Source: G963677185 sp963677185
GTDB taxonomy: Bacteria > Bacillota > Syntrophomonadia > Syntrophomonadales > Syntrophomonadaceae
Length of the DNA: 64,000 nt
Direction of reading: 5' to 3'
Assembly: GCA_963677185.1 (NCBI GenBank)
Contig: OY781889.1
Span: forward strand, 1,612,001 to 1,676,000
Shown here: piece after piece, positions 42,197 to 51,036 of the stretch
Layout of the letters: the number at the start of each line of letters is the position of its first letter
Numbering within the stretch: the stretch's first letter is position 1
Position numbers and translations under genes: made by a program
Notes under the pieces: generated by a model
Told to the model about the DNA's origin: nothing
Database searches by the model: none
The model's input: the letters and a program-made list of their open reading frames with translations, nothing else

Positions 42197-43069
42197 TTAT
42201 ATAGTATGCCGTAAAGGCATTTCCCGATATGCATCACCGGTTATCCAAGCTGCTCCAAGGCCCCCCGGACCAACGTGGCTGCCAATCACCGGGCCAACCT
42301 CCATTAGGTTGATAGCGCCTTTATAGACTGTCCTGATCTGCCCGGCCAGTTTTTCTGCTTCTTCTGTGCAGTCAACATGCATTACATATAGCTGTTCAAT
42401 GTTTTCGGCTTCTTTGGCGATCAATTCCACGATATGGGCCAGGGCCTTATGCCTGGTGCGAATTTTCTGGTAAAGCTCAATTTCTCCATTTTTTAATTGA
42501 AGCACTGGCTTAATCTGAAATGCGTCGGCCAGCATTTTGGCCCAGGAGCCGATGCGGCCGCTGCGCTTAAGATATTCCAGGTTGTCTACGACAAAATATG
42601 TTCTCGTCAATTCAGGCAGATTGACAAGATGTTGCAGAATCATGCCAGTCGGCAGCAAATCGTCCAGCATTCGCTGCGCCTTGTAAATCATCATTGCCAG
42701 CGCAGCCGCCGTCAGGCGTGAATCAAATATTTCTATGCGGGCGTGTGGTTCATCCAGTATTTGCAGCGCTGCATAGGCGGACTGTTCAGTACCCGACAAA
42801 GCTGAAGAGATAGTGAGCACCAGGAGTTCATCATCAGATCGCGCTTCCTTATAGATTTCCAAAAAATCACCGGCGGACGGCTGGGATGTCCGCGGGAAAA
42901 TAGGCCGGGTGCGCATAAGCTGGTAATAAGCCCGGTGGCTCATTCCGCTGCCTTCTTTAAAAACAGCATCATCCAGGTGGACATAAAGAGGCACAACACG
43001 GATTTTGTGTTTGCGAATATATTCTTCATCAAGATAAGCAGTGCTGTCAGTTACAATGTTTCTGGCCAT
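42197..43069 (-). CDS. DegV-family fatty-acid-binding protein
   Basis: 290 aa, the usual length. I-V-T-D-S-T-A-Y-L at the N-terminus, P-x-T-S-Q-P-S-x-G-D-F in the first domain, L-T-I-S-S-A-L-S-G-T and L-E-Y-L-K-R-S-G-R-I in the second. In Gram-positives, DegV/FakB proteins bind fatty acids and present them to the FakA kinase; no fakA is seen here. It is probably monocistronic. Confidence 0.9.
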   Translation of the reverse strand: MARNIVTDSTAYLDEEYIRKHKIRVVPLYVHLDDAVFKEGSGMSHRAYYQLMRTRPIFPRTSQPSAGDFLEIYKEARSDDELLVLTISSALSGTEQSAYAALQILDEPHARIEIFDSRLTAAALAMMIYKAQRMLDDLLPTGMILQHLVNLPELTRTYFVVDNLEYLKRSGRIGSWAKMLADAFQIKPVLQLKNGEIELYQKIRTRHKALAHIVELIAKEAENIEQLYVMHVDCTEEAEKLAGQIRTVYKGAINLMEVGPVIGSHVGPGGLGAAWITGDAYREMPLRHTI

Positions 43070-43251
43070 GTGGCTCCTCCCGGCAATAGGAATTAGTATT
43101 GTGTGAAATGGGTTCGATAAATCAAGGCAGTTATAGAAAAATATAGCATTTTATTGCCGCGCAGGCTATTGAAGTCGAGGTTCTCCATAATTTCAGTTAT
43201 AATAATTACATGTCGCCAATTATGGTTTATTATCGCGGGGAGGTAGAGTCT

Positions 43252-43581
43252 ATGAGTGAAATGATGTCCTATTGCGGATTGCTGTGCAATGAATGCCCGG
43301 CCTATATTGCGACGACTACTAATGACGAGAACCTGCGCCGTTCAACCGCCAATGAATGGTCCGTCATGTACGCTGCTGATATCCCGCCCGAAGCCATTAA
43401 TTGCCTGGGCTGCAGGTCAGATACCAGGATTGGCTACAGTTACGCCTGCGAAATACGCAAGTGCGCTACGGACCGGAAAGTGGACAACTGCGGATTGTGC
43501 AATGACTTTGCCTGCAGCCTGCTGGAGCCGATCTTCATAAGTTCACCCGAAAGCAAAGCCCGGCTGGAAAAAGCCAAATAA
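43252..43581 (+). CDS. Cysteine-rich DUF3795 protein
   Basis: 109 aa from the ATG at 43252, preceded by GGGGAGGT. About ten cysteines occur in pairs: Y-C-G-L-L-C-N-E-C-P, C-L-G-C, C-E-I-R-K-C and N-C-G-L-C-N-D-F-A-C, the DUF3795 pattern. It probably binds zinc or an iron-sulfur centre; function is unknown. The upstream in-frame ATG at 43210 has no ribosome site. Confidence 0.88.
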   Translation: MSEMMSYCGLLCNECPAYIATTTNDENLRRSTANEWSVMYAADIPPEAINCLGCRSDTRIGYSYACEIRKCATDRKVDNCGLCNDFACSLLEPIFISSPESKARLEKAK

Positions 43582-43592
43582 ACGAAGCAGCA

Positions 43593-43640
43593 AAATAACG
43601 AGCACCAGGGGGCAGTTCTGGTTACAAACCGGAACTGTCC
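43593..43640. repeat. Decayed GGGACGG-type hairpin
   Basis: AAATAACGAG...GGGGGCAGTTCTGGTT pairs imperfectly with AACCGGAACTGTCCCTCGCTATTT around the loop ACA. The arms differ by several substitutions and a 6-base insertion. It looks like a degenerate member of the family at 5168 and 36235. It follows the DUF3795 gene and may end its transcript. Confidence 0.6.
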
Positions 43641-43739
43641 CTCGCTATTTCGCAGCCTTGTTCTCAACATTCCGTCTCCATCCCCCCCGCTCCCTCCAAA
43701 ATTTTACTATTGACAATATCACAGCCATGATCCAAAATA

Positions 43740-43773
43740 TTTACACAATGTATAAAAGTACATGGAGTGTAAA
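43740..43773. promoter_or_regulatory. Nested dyad, candidate TetR operator
   Basis: TTTACAC (43740-43746) and GTGTAAA (43767-43773) enclose ATGTA (43748-43752) and TACAT (43759-43763). A TTGACA lies at 43710-43715. The site is 27 bp before the tetR start at 43800 and is likely autoregulatory. Confidence 0.55.
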
Positions 43774-43799
43774 CGCATATGGGGTTTGGAGGTGAATTA

Positions 43800-44474
43800 A
43801 TGGTGAATGATACAATGGCCGGGGAGAGCCGAATGGAACGCAAAAAGGCCGGAACCAGGCAGAAGATCATGGAGGCGGCTATGGATTTATTCAACCGACA
43901 GGGATTTCACGACACAACCATGGAGCAAATAGCCGAAGCGGCCGATGTGGCCAGGAAAACCCTGTACAATTACTACCCGGTAAAAGAAGCTATTGCAGAC
44001 GGATACTTGAGGAGCATTTCCATAGGCCTGGCGGAGGAATGCCGGGAGGAAATCCGCAATATGCCGGATACCCGGAGCCGGCTGATGCATTCTCTGGTGA
44101 AAGTTTACCACTGGGTATCGCTCAATCCAGAACTGTCGGATATTACCATCCGTTACAGGATGCAAATCGCCGAAACTGATTGCGATAATTATACGGGATC
44201 CACCGGAACGCAGATTATCGCTGCCGAAATATTGCGCCAGGGCCAGTTGGACGGCGAAATTCGCAACGAACTGACCGTTGACATGATGGTGAAATATTTG
44301 AATTTGCTGCGGAGCTCGGTTTTTATTACCTGGCTGAAGCAGCCCGGCGAATTCTCGCTGGAGGAGAAGATTGGCGAAGTGGTTGACCTGTTTTTGTTTG
44401 GTGTCAGTACAACCGTGCCTCTGCCGGCAAGAAGCGCCAGGGTCGACAGCGTCAAGAATCAGGAAAGGAAGTGA
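43800..44474 (+). CDS. TetR-family regulator
   Basis: 224 aa from the ATG at 43800 (GGAGGTG 6 bases before). Helix-turn-helix near 22-66: A-M-D-L-F-N-R-Q-G-F-H-D-T-T-M-E-Q-I-A-E-A-A-D-V-A-R-K-T-L-Y-N-Y-Y. The C-terminal ligand domain is not assigned. It abuts or overlaps the PEP-synthase-like gene, so both are one operon, probably self-repressed through the dyad at 43740-43773. Confidence 0.92.
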   Translation: MVNDTMAGESRMERKKAGTRQKIMEAAMDLFNRQGFHDTTMEQIAEAADVARKTLYNYYPVKEAIADGYLRSISIGLAEECREEIRNMPDTRSRLMHSLVKVYHWVSLNPELSDITIRYRMQIAETDCDNYTGSTGTQIIAAEILRQGQLDGEIRNELTVDMMVKYLNLLRSSVFITWLKQPGEFSLEEKIGEVVDLFLFGVSTTVPLPARSARVDSVKNQERK

Positions 44475-44479
44475 GCGGC

Positions 44480-47167
44480 ATGGCGATCAGAAACAAGTAT
44501 TTGCTTAACTGGCCGGAAGCGATGGCTGCCGGCGCAGATTCAGCAGGAGGCAAGGGATATAACCTGGGCCGCCTGGCTGTATTTGGATTCAATGTTCCTG
44601 AAGGGATGGTGCTCAACAGCTCCGCTTACCAGGAATTCATAACATATAATGGCTTGGCTTCCGATATGGAGAGAATATCTTCCAGCATATCAAGTGAAAA
44701 TCTGGATCAAAACACTTCAGTGCTGAAGGAACTTTGCACCCAAATTGCTTCAGGCAAGCTGCCTGTAAAGATAGAACAAGAGCTGGACAGCGCGTTAGCC
44801 GCATCCGGCCTGGCGGGAAAATCCCTGGCAGTGCGGTCCTCGGCGACCATGGAGGACGGCGCCAGATTTTCCTTTGCTGGAATACACGAATCATTCCTGA
44901 ACGTATGCGGCCGGGAACAGCTTCACCAGGCGATAAAAGAATGCTATGCATCCCTTTGGCTGCCGAAGGCCTTGGCCTATCGTCGGCGCTTCGAGCTGAA
45001 AGACGAAGAGGTTCTTCCGGCGGTGGTGATAATGGAAATGGTGCAAACCCGGGCTGCCGGGGTAGCATTTACTTGCGACCCTCAGACCGGGCGGCGCGAC
45101 CGGGTGGTTATTCACGCCAGCTTTGGATTGGGAGATGCCCTGGTCAATGGAGCCCTCGATCCAGACAGCTATAATCTCGACCCCTCACCCTTTTATTCCT
45201 TGCCGCGCATAGTGGACCGCCGGGTGGGGCGCAAAGAAAGGCTTTCTATGCCCGAACCTGGAGGCGGAGTGAGCCTGCAGGAGGAACGTTTCAGTTCCAA
45301 CATTGAGGCGTTAACAGATCATGAGGTCGTGCAATTGGGAAAGACTGTACTGCGGATATTTGAATCGCTGGGGGAATCGGAACAGCACCAGGATATCGAG
45401 TGGGCCTACGATGGAAAGGAATTTTTTATGCTCCAGGCCCGGCCGGCAACAGCCATTCCCAGATACACTTTTGAAGCCATGAAAAACCGCATTGATATCT
45501 GGTCGAACGGCAATTACCGGGATGCTGCTCCTATGGTGTTTTCGCCTATTCAGCGCCGAATAATGAAGCATATTGTGGATATTATTCAATACACGTCTTT
45601 TGCTGATATAGGTTACCAGATTCCAGAGGGATTCCAGTTCTCCCGCTTTTTCCAGGGCAGGCTGTACTGCGATACCTCGGCGTATCTTTGGGCAAACTAT
45701 GACTGCAGCGGGGCTTTGCCCGCCATTTTCACTCCTTTCTGGGGAGGGCATCATCCCGACCTGGAAATTGCGGAGGCATGCAATCCTTCGGAAGATCAGG
45801 CCCGGGCGTGGCAGGAGCGGGGAGCCAGAGCCTTTGCCGTGATCAGCGAAAAAGCTCTGCAGGCTGAGTCCTGTTTTGCTGAGGTCGGTTCCACCGCGGA
45901 CGCGATAATGGCTTTGGAATGGGAATCTCTTCCCGACGGAGATTTCGAGCGGGTTTTTAACGAAATAGGGCAAAATGTAGAAGGATTCAGCCTCCAATAT
46001 ACCTGGTTCAGCGGGGTGAACGGCATGGCCTTTATTGCCCTTATGCAGCACCTTTATGGCTATTTTGGAGAAGGCACCATGACAGTGATTAACGGACTGA
46101 TGGCCGGCAGTTCGACCGCCACCACCAGCGCCGAACACGGCTACCGCCTGCTGGAACTGGCGGAAATAGCGAGCCGTGACACAGATGTAGCGGCCATAAT
46201 CCGTAGCCAGGATTTCGATCCGCGTGCATGGGAGCAAAGCCTGCCGGAAGGTTCTGCATTTAAAGATGATTTCCGCGGCTTCATCCGCGAGTTCGGTCAC
46301 CGGGCCGTATATGAACTGGACATAATCAATCCTCGCTGGCAAGAAGATCCCTCGTACATGTTCGATTTTATAAAAAGTGCGATGGGCGGGCCGGGTCTTG
46401 CACAGTTGCAGGGCATGCAAGCCGAAAAGTTCGGACGCAGCTGGCAGGAAGCGTCTGGCCGCCTGCCAGAAAACGAAATGCCTGCACTGAAAGAACTGAT
46501 AAACCGTGCCCGAGAAGGGGCGGTGGTGCGGGAAGCTACCAAGTCGGTGCTGGTCAAAGCGCTGGAGTGCTACCGGCGTATGGCCCTGGAAATGGGCCGG
46601 AGACTGTGCGAACGCGGGATCCTGTCCGATATCAACGCAGTATTTTTCTGTACCTGGGTGGATTTGCTGGCCTTGTTCGGCGGCGAATGGGATGGCAAGG
46701 GTTTGGAAGACCTGGTTGCTTTCCGCAAAGTCTCACACAGTGCGAATCAGGCTATCCCGGCACCCGATTTTATCCGCGGGGAAGAACGGGTGTTCAGCCA
46801 CGAATTGCAGCCCTTTACCGGTGAAATGCTTCGAGGCCTCGGATCTTCCGCAGGCCGGGCTGAAGGCCGGGCCTGCCTGATTGCTAATCCAGCGCAGGGC
46901 GGCCGTATGCAGAGAGGGGAAGTGCTGGTAGCTCCTTCGACCGATCCCGGCTGGACGCCATTGTTTCTCAAGGCGGCAGCACTCATCATGGAAACCGGGG
47001 GTTACCTGTCGCACGGCTCTATAGTTGCCCGTGAATATGGCATTCCGGCCGTAATAAACGTGCCCGGGGCTATGCATCACCTGAAAAATGGGCTAAACGT
47101 ACAGGTGGACGGAGATGAAGGCAAGATATACATTTCTGGAGCTGTAGCCGGAGAAATGGCTGGATAG
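44480..47167 (+). CDS. PEP synthase/rifampicin-phosphotransferase-like protein
   Basis: 895 aa from the ATG at 44480; a GTG at 44471 overlapping the tetR stop is the alternative. The N-terminal ATP-grasp domain (about 15-330) has G-G-K-G-Y-N-L-G and A-V-R-S-S-A-T-M-E-D-G. The C-terminal PEP-utilising swivelling domain holds the phospho-histidine in L-S-H-G-S-I-V-A-R-E-Y-G-I-P-A-V. No TIM-barrel PEP/pyruvate domain is obvious; the middle (about 350-780) is helical, as in rifampicin phosphotransferases (Rph), whose length is similar. A TetR partner supports a xenobiotic-type role. Alternatively, it is one of the many uncharacterised PEPS-like phosphotransferases. Confidence 0.8.
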   Translation: MAIRNKYLLNWPEAMAAGADSAGGKGYNLGRLAVFGFNVPEGMVLNSSAYQEFITYNGLASDMERISSSISSENLDQNTSVLKELCTQIASGKLPVKIEQELDSALAASGLAGKSLAVRSSATMEDGARFSFAGIHESFLNVCGREQLHQAIKECYASLWLPKALAYRRRFELKDEEVLPAVVIMEMVQTRAAGVAFTCDPQTGRRDRVVIHASFGLGDALVNGALDPDSYNLDPSPFYSLPRIVDRRVGRKERLSMPEPGGGVSLQEERFSSNIEALTDHEVVQLGKTVLRIFESLGESEQHQDIEWAYDGKEFFMLQARPATAIPRYTFEAMKNRIDIWSNGNYRDAAPMVFSPIQRRIMKHIVDIIQYTSFADIGYQIPEGFQFSRFFQGRLYCDTSAYLWANYDCSGALPAIFTPFWGGHHPDLEIAEACNPSEDQARAWQERGARAFAVISEKALQAESCFAEVGSTADAIMALEWESLPDGDFERVFNEIGQNVEGFSLQYTWFSGVNGMAFIALMQHLYGYFGEGTMTVINGLMAGSSTATTSAEHGYRLLELAEIASRDTDVAAIIRSQDFDPRAWEQSLPEGSAFKDDFRGFIREFGHRAVYELDIINPRWQEDPSYMFDFIKSAMGGPGLAQLQGMQAEKFGRSWQEASGRLPENEMPALKELINRAREGAVVREATKSVLVKALECYRRMALEMGRRLCERGILSDINAVFFCTWVDLLALFGGEWDGKGLEDLVAFRKVSHSANQAIPAPDFIRGEERVFSHELQPFTGEMLRGLGSSAGRAEGRACLIANPAQGGRMQRGEVLVAPSTDPGWTPLFLKAAALIMETGGYLSHGSIVAREYGIPAVINVPGAMHHLKNGLNVQVDGDEGKIYISGAVAGEMAG

Positions 47168-47328
47168 GTCAGGGAGCGTGACGTGCACATGACTCTTGCT
47201 GCTTACCCGATGATTGCATATTATAAGACTATGACCGGCAAATAATTCCTGGTCAAGTCGGGGATGCTGGCATTTGCATTGTATTTACCGGGGCTACTGC
47301 ATACGACGGGAAAAGAAAGGGTGATAAC

Positions 47329-47850
47329 ATGAAAGTTTTGGTTATTATCGCACATCCCAACCTGGGCAAATCCAGAATTAACCAGCGGTGGAAGAGTGAA
47401 TTGCAGAAACAGGGCGACGGGGTAACCGTCCACGCCCTAAACGAAGCCTATCCTGATGGCGTGATTGATGTGGAGAAGGAGCAGGCCCTGCTTTTGGCGC
47501 ATGATCGCATTGTTTTCCAATTCCCCTTTTACTGGTACAGCGCACCTTACTTGATGCAAAAGTGGAAGGAAGAGGTTTTGACCTTTGGCTGGGCTTATGG
47601 ACCGGGCGGTGATAAGCTCAAGGGCAAACAGATAATGCTGGGCATATCCACTGGCGGACCGGCATTTGCCTACCAGGCCGGCGGTTACAATAATTTCAGC
47701 ATGAGCGAGTTGCTGAAGCCCTTTCAACAAATGAGCAATCTGCTGGGTGGCAGTTACATGAGCCCTTATATTCTGCACGGAGCGCCATCGTTGAGCGATG
47801 AGCAGATTGCTGCCAGCGCGCTTGAATATGCCGCGTTTGTACAGAAGTAG
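47329..47850 (+). CDS. NAD(P)H:quinone oxidoreductase, flavodoxin-like fold
   Basis: 173 aa of the KefF/MdaB/YwrO type. It has V-I-I-A-H-P-N-L-G-K-S at the FMN phosphate loop, F-P-F-Y-W-Y-S-A-P-Y-L-M-K-W-like residues, and S-T-G-G-P-A-x-A-Y for flavin binding. It reduces quinones or quinone-like compounds using NAD(P)H. The gene stands alone and is followed by a strong hairpin. Confidence 0.9.
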   Translation: MKVLVIIAHPNLGKSRINQRWKSELQKQGDGVTVHALNEAYPDGVIDVEKEQALLLAHDRIVFQFPFYWYSAPYLMQKWKEEVLTFGWAYGPGGDKLKGKQIMLGISTGGPAFAYQAGGYNNFSMSELLKPFQQMSNLLGGSYMSPYILHGAPSLSDEQIAASALEYAAFVQK

Positions 47851-47879
47851 ACAGTGCAAGGCAAAATATGCAGGGAAAC

Positions 47880-47916
47880 AAGCGGGCAGCACTCCAATAA
47901 GGATTGCTGCCCGCTT
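47880..47916. terminator. Hairpin between convergent genes
   Basis: AAGCGGGCAGCA (47880-47891) pairs perfectly with TGCTGCCCGCTT (47905-47916). It sits between the reductase and the leftward tetR, serving one or both. Confidence 0.7.
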
Positions 47917-47977
47917 TATATGGAGGTCCATGCGTTCAGGGTTTTCAGGCTTAGCCGGGGTCTTGCGCGCTGGCGCA

Positions 47978-48586
47978 CTACGCTCTATTTGGCCGATGAA
48001 AGCCCATAGATTCGGCCGTTCCAGTCGTTATCAGCTTGAAGAAAATGTTGGCCGCATCCCTTTCGGAATACTCATCCTGGTTAAGCCACCATTTCAGAAT
48101 CACGATTAACATGGAAATCAGCGAAAGAGTCAATAGTTCAGTGGGTATTCCCAGTTCGTCGGCGACCGGATTAACGGCCAACAGCTTATTTAACACCCGG
48201 TTTCGCAATTTGTCGGTAATTTTAGCAATCAATTCAGAGTTGTTTGCATCATTAAACAGAACCTGGAAAAGCCTCCGCTCGGTGCTGGCGTTATGCACGA
48301 TTATTTCTATTTCGCTGGGCAGGTCAACTGAGAACAGGCCGTCATCAAAGTCGAGGCTTTCATATTGCAGGTTTGTCAGCAGCAGAAGCAAAGCCTCATT
48401 CAAGATTTCATCGAAGAGCGCAGCCTTACTGTCATAATGCAGGTAGAATGTTTTACGATTAATCATGGCCCGATTGGCAATATCTGTAATGGTTATATTG
48501 TCATAACCCGTTTCTTCCATCAAATCAATAAAGGTATTTTTAATCGCCTTCCTGCTTTTAACCACTCTTAAATCCGTTTTTATCAT
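47978..48586 (-). CDS. TetR-family regulator (efflux-linked)
   Basis: 202 aa. HTH near 14-58: T-F-I-D-L-M-E-E-T-G-Y-D-N-I-T-I-T-D-I-A-N-R-A-M-I-N-R-K-T-F-Y-L-H-Y. A C-terminal TetR_C-like domain follows. It is divergent from an HlyD/two-permease operon across a 204-bp gap rich in A+T, the usual repressor/exporter layout, so it probably represses that operon. Confidence 0.92.
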   Translation of the reverse strand: MIKTDLRVVKSRKAIKNTFIDLMEETGYDNITITDIANRAMINRKTFYLHYDSKAALFDEILNEALLLLLTNLQYESLDFDDGLFSVDLPSEIEIIVHNASTERRLFQVLFNDANNSELIAKITDKLRNRVLNKLLAVNPVADELGIPTELLTLSLISMLIVILKWWLNQDEYSERDAANIFFKLITTGTAESMGFHRPNRA

Positions 48587-48790
48587 ACCCAGCAGCTCCT
48601 CGCCGTTTCTCGAATTTGTATATATTATGCAACATGATTCCTGAACTATTTATTATTCCACACATCGTTGATTTTTGACCATTGCCAACCGGCCGCAAAT
48701 TTCATAAATTATTATAGGCAACAATATGTGTAATAAAATACAGCATGTTTATTATTATAATCGAATTTGCAGGAAAGGAAAGATCGGATT

Positions 48791-49873
48791 GTGGAAAAAG
48801 AACGTATAAGAAAAATATGTGCCGCCTTGCTGGTTATCGGCATAGTGGTTTTAATTGGAGCGGAAATGGGAAATATGTCTTTGGGTGACCTGGCCGCCAG
48901 CCAATCCTCCAGGCTCGTGGTTCAATCTACCCTTGAAATGACCGAAATCAGTGTTAACTCCCAAATTGCCGGACAGATCGTAGAGCTCAAGGTTGAGGAA
49001 GGGGATACTGTTTATGCCGGGCAGACCCTGGCGGTTGTTGACAGTCAAACCCTGCTGACCCGGCAGATGCAGGCCCAGGGTGCTATAGATGCCATAAATG
49101 GTCAAATCAGCTCTGCGGAAGCAACCCGCTCTGCCGCCCAGGCAATGCTTGAGAAAGCACAGAACGGCGCCAATGCCGAAGAGATAGCCCAGGCGAAGGC
49201 CGCTTTTAACTTGACTGAGGCTAATTTCAAGCGCATACAGGAGTTGTACGACTGCGGAGCCATAAGTAAAAAGGATCTGGATGCGATTTCTACGGAATAT
49301 GAGGTGGCCAGGCAGAAATACGATTTGATCAGCCGGGGTGCCCGCTATGAAGATCTGGAAATCGCCGCAGCCAATGTTAATGCAGCCGATGCCGCCATAT
49401 CAGCATTGCAAGGGCAGCTGGAACAGACCCACGGCTCCCTGGCGGAAATCCAGACCTACCTTGATAAAACCATTATTGCCGCCCCGAGCTCGGGAGTAAT
49501 AACCCAGCTCAATGCTGATGAAGGAGAGCTAATCTCGACCGGCACTCCAGTAGCGGTTGTAACCGATACGGACAAGCCCTGGGTGCTATGCAATGTGATG
49601 GAAACCGATCTCGGGCTGGTGAAGCCGGGCCAGCAGGTTGAGGTTTCGTTTCCGGCCTATCCTGGAAAAATGTTCCGGGGGCAGGTCAAGTCAGTCAACC
49701 GGAGCGCCGATTTCGCCGTGAAGAGGGCGACCAACGCCAATGGTGATTTTGATGTTCTAGCTTATGGAGTCAGGATCGAACTCGCAGATGTCGACGAACA
49801 GCTTTATGCGGGCATGACAGTTTTCGTAGATTTTGGAGAAAAGCCAGGCGAAGCCGACGTTGGAGAGAAGTAA
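48791..49873 (+). CDS. HlyD/EmrA-type membrane fusion protein
   Basis: 360 aa from a GTG at 48791, preceded by AAAGGAAAG. One N-terminal membrane helix (about 8-27) anchors it. Two biotinyl-lipoyl-like halves (Q-I-A-G-Q-I-V-E-L-K-V-E-E-G-D-T-V-Y-A-G-Q near residue 58 and A-P-S-S-G-V-I-T-Q-L-N-A-D-E-G-E near 240) flank a coiled-coil hairpin. Such adaptors link inner-membrane pumps to the envelope. It is the first gene of a three-gene exporter operon. Confidence 0.9.
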   Translation: MEKERIRKICAALLVIGIVVLIGAEMGNMSLGDLAASQSSRLVVQSTLEMTEISVNSQIAGQIVELKVEEGDTVYAGQTLAVVDSQTLLTRQMQAQGAIDAINGQISSAEATRSAAQAMLEKAQNGANAEEIAQAKAAFNLTEANFKRIQELYDCGAISKKDLDAISTEYEVARQKYDLISRGARYEDLEIAAANVNAADAAISALQGQLEQTHGSLAEIQTYLDKTIIAAPSSGVITQLNADEGELISTGTPVAVVTDTDKPWVLCNVMETDLGLVKPGQQVEVSFPAYPGKMFRGQVKSVNRSADFAVKRATNANGDFDVLAYGVRIELADVDEQLYAGMTVFVDFGEKPGEADVGEK

Positions 49874-49875
49874 CA

Positions 49876-51036
49876 ATGAAATTTTTCGTTCTGCCGGTAT
49901 GGCTCGACCGTGAATGCCTTAAAAAAGGCCTGCTGATTCCGCTGCTATTCGCGCTGCTGGTGCCGCCGATCTGCAGCTGCATATTAAATTATGAATTTCG
50001 CGAGCAGCGTATGAACCACATTCCCACCGCAATTGTCGATCATGATAATTCTGCCTTGAGCCGGTCCCTGGTTGATAAAATCCGTACCAACGAGGTTTTC
50101 GATGTTAACAATTACGGGGGGAACGACCAGGAAGTGAAGAACTGGATTGATGCCGGAGAGGCAGTAGCAGGCATCATTATTCCGGAGCATTTTGCCGCCG
50201 ATTTGCTGGATGGGCAGGCGCCCAGGGTTCTTATTGTCTACGACGGTTCGCAAATGGGAGCAGCCGGTTCGGCCAGGAACCGGATAGCCGAAATTATGGC
50301 CACGATTCGCTGCGGCTACTTGATGGAAGTAATGGAAGGGCAGCTGGACCTCACCCCGGAAGAAGCTGAGAAATTTGTCCAGCCTGTCGCTTTTACAACG
50401 AGATTCCTGGGCAATCCCGTTAAAAGCCTGGCTTATTTTTTCCTCCAGGGATTAATACTGGGCATTGCCCAGGTGGCGGTTTTCATTCTGGGGGTAGAAT
50501 CGTACTTTGCCCGGCCGCAGACTTTCCTGCAGCATGTATTGAATACAATTTTTTGCGGATTTGCCGGACTGGTGAGCGCGGCAGTCAGCCTGGGCATCCA
50601 GGTTTTCTGGTTTAACAGCCCCTTTACAGGCAGCGTAACCGCAGCCCTGCTGCTTACTTTCCTGAACATGACCGGTATTGCTGGACTGGGCATATTATTC
50701 GGCATGATCCTTAATGACAAGCTGAACGCCATATCTGGCGGGTCAGTTATTATGGCGACCGTGCTGTTCTCTGGCTATACCTTTCCGGCGCTCTCCATGC
50801 CAGAGTTTTTTCAGCGCATTGCCGCAATTTTGCCTTTTACCCACTATGGAATTCCAATGCGGGACGTGACCTTGCTGGGCTCCAACCTATCCCGGACGGT
50901 GCCTGATATCGGCTGGCTGGCATGTTTCGTCCTGGCCGGCTGGCTGGCTATTCTATGCGGAAAATGGGCAGTGGAATGGCGCCGCCGGGCAGATGAAGCT
51001 ATAGCAGCTGACCGCCGCGAGGTGCCAGAATCATGA
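49876..51036 (+). CDS. ABC-2-type transporter permease
   Basis: 386 aa. One N-terminal helix, a large outer loop (about 40-165), then about five membrane segments, the ABC2_membrane_3 (YbhR/YhgE-like) topology. It starts 2 bp after the HlyD gene and overlaps the next permease by 4 bp (ATGA), so all three are co-translated. It has no nucleotide-binding domain. Confidence 0.85.
   Translation: MKFFVLPVWLDRECLKKGLLIPLLFALLVPPICSCILNYEFREQRMNHIPTAIVDHDNSALSRSLVDKIRTNEVFDVNNYGGNDQEVKNWIDAGEAVAGIIIPEHFAADLLDGQAPRVLIVYDGSQMGAAGSARNRIAEIMATIRCGYLMEVMEGQLDLTPEEAEKFVQPVAFTTRFLGNPVKSLAYFFLQGLILGIAQVAVFILGVESYFARPQTFLQHVLNTIFCGFAGLVSAAVSLGIQVFWFNSPFTGSVTAALLLTFLNMTGIAGLGILFGMILNDKLNAISGGSVIMATVLFSGYTFPALSMPEFFQRIAAILPFTHYGIPMRDVTLLGSNLSRTVPDIGWLACFVLAGWLAILCGKWAVEWRRRADEAIAADRREVPES

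Noticed and set aside
45311..46420. 369-codon minus-strand frame
   Set aside because: It is antisense within the PEP-synthase-like gene; codon usage reflects the opposite strand.
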